Assembly (NCBI GenBank): GCA_947642555.1
Contig: CANRSX010000004.1
Location: 62,001-126,000, forward strand
Direction of reading: 5' to 3'
DNA from: an uncultured Roseburia sp.
GTDB taxonomy: Bacteria; Bacillota; Clostridia; Lachnospirales; Lachnospiraceae
Length of the DNA: 64,000 nt
The position numbers and the translations under genes were made by a program. Below are positions 63,897 through 64,000 of the stretch, piece by piece. The stretch's first letter is position 1. Each line of letters starts with the position of its first letter. The notes under the pieces were generated by a model. That model had not been told where the DNA came from and did no database searches. It was given only the letters and a program-made list of their open reading frames with translations.

Positions 63897-64000
63897 TATG
63901 CATACACCTCCTCAATCGTTTTCACCGCATCCTTCGTCACGATCACCGTGTCATACTTCAGCACATCGTAGACATTCAGCTCGTTTGTCTGCGCTGTCTT
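63896..64000 (-). CDS. rplD: 50S ribosomal protein L4, C-terminal end, cut by window edge
   Basis: The last 34 codons read [20 protein letters not shown], then [14 protein letters not shown] and stop, the usual L4 C-terminus. The rest lies beyond the right edge. L4 lines the exit tunnel. Confidence 0.9.
   Translation of the reverse strand, partial: KTAQTNELNVYDVLKYDTVIVTKDAVKTIEEVYA

Overview
The window looks like chromosome from a gut-type Lachnospiraceae (Clostridia) bacterium with moderately high G+C. The evidence is the Gram-positive style of the genes: strong Shine-Dalgarno sites, lipobox signal peptides, type-Z zinc S14, a KOW protein between map and infA, YesM/YesN regulators and a long L17. 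Almost all housekeeping genes are on the minus strand. No rRNA, tRNA or CRISPR array was seen.

Layout. (1) 1-7.4 kb: a YesN/YesM two-component system, a carbohydrate ABC transporter (two permeases and a lipoprotein) and a sulfatase, arranged as one minus-strand unit for a sulfated glycan. (2) 7.5-8.7 kb: decayed fragments (MFS transporter, RhuM) around a DUF3795 gene. (3) 8.7-14.2 kb: rlmD, then a LacI regulator - P-loop kinase - GH13_18 phosphorylase unit. (4) 14.2-16.7 kb: accessory scraps, including a chimeric HsdR remnant, a GNAT gene, a broken tyrosine integrase and a P-loop protein. (5) 16.9-26.2 kb: an operon of HisC-type aminotransferase, acetoacetate-decarboxylase-family enzyme and glutamate dehydrogenase, split by a 5.8 kb element with a large serine recombinase. 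Removing the element and one TTAA restores an exactly in-frame 372-residue aminotransferase. (6) 26.3-29.3 kb: an isocitrate-lyase/PEP-mutase family enzyme, a DeoR repressor and a nitrilase-family amidase. (7) 29.3-42.3 kb: a long peptide-utilisation unit (ketopantoate-reductase-like enzyme, two PepD dipeptidases, an M29 aminopeptidase, OppABCDF). Its OppC carries an extracellular seven-blade RCC1-like propeller, and its OppF carries a coiled-coil insert of about 185 residues. (8) 42.4-48.7 kb: an accessory stretch with a class D beta-lactamase-like lipoprotein, a GH5 glucanase, a shikimate-kinase-like protein, an Rpn-family nuclease, MazG and a deleted DUF2075 helicase. (9) 48.8-64 kb: the S10-spc-alpha ribosomal operon from rplD (cut by the window edge) to rplQ, with a terminator after rplQ.

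Three observations are the strongest candidates for undescribed biology. The first is a roughly 160-bp repeat in three full and two partial copies whose stems change in compensating pairs, suggesting a conserved folded RNA or DNA element. The second is a set of six copies of a 23-bp palindrome inside the serine-recombinase element. These bound each cargo module, and their left and right flanks are reassorted between copies. The third is the RCC1-like propeller fused into an oligopeptide permease.
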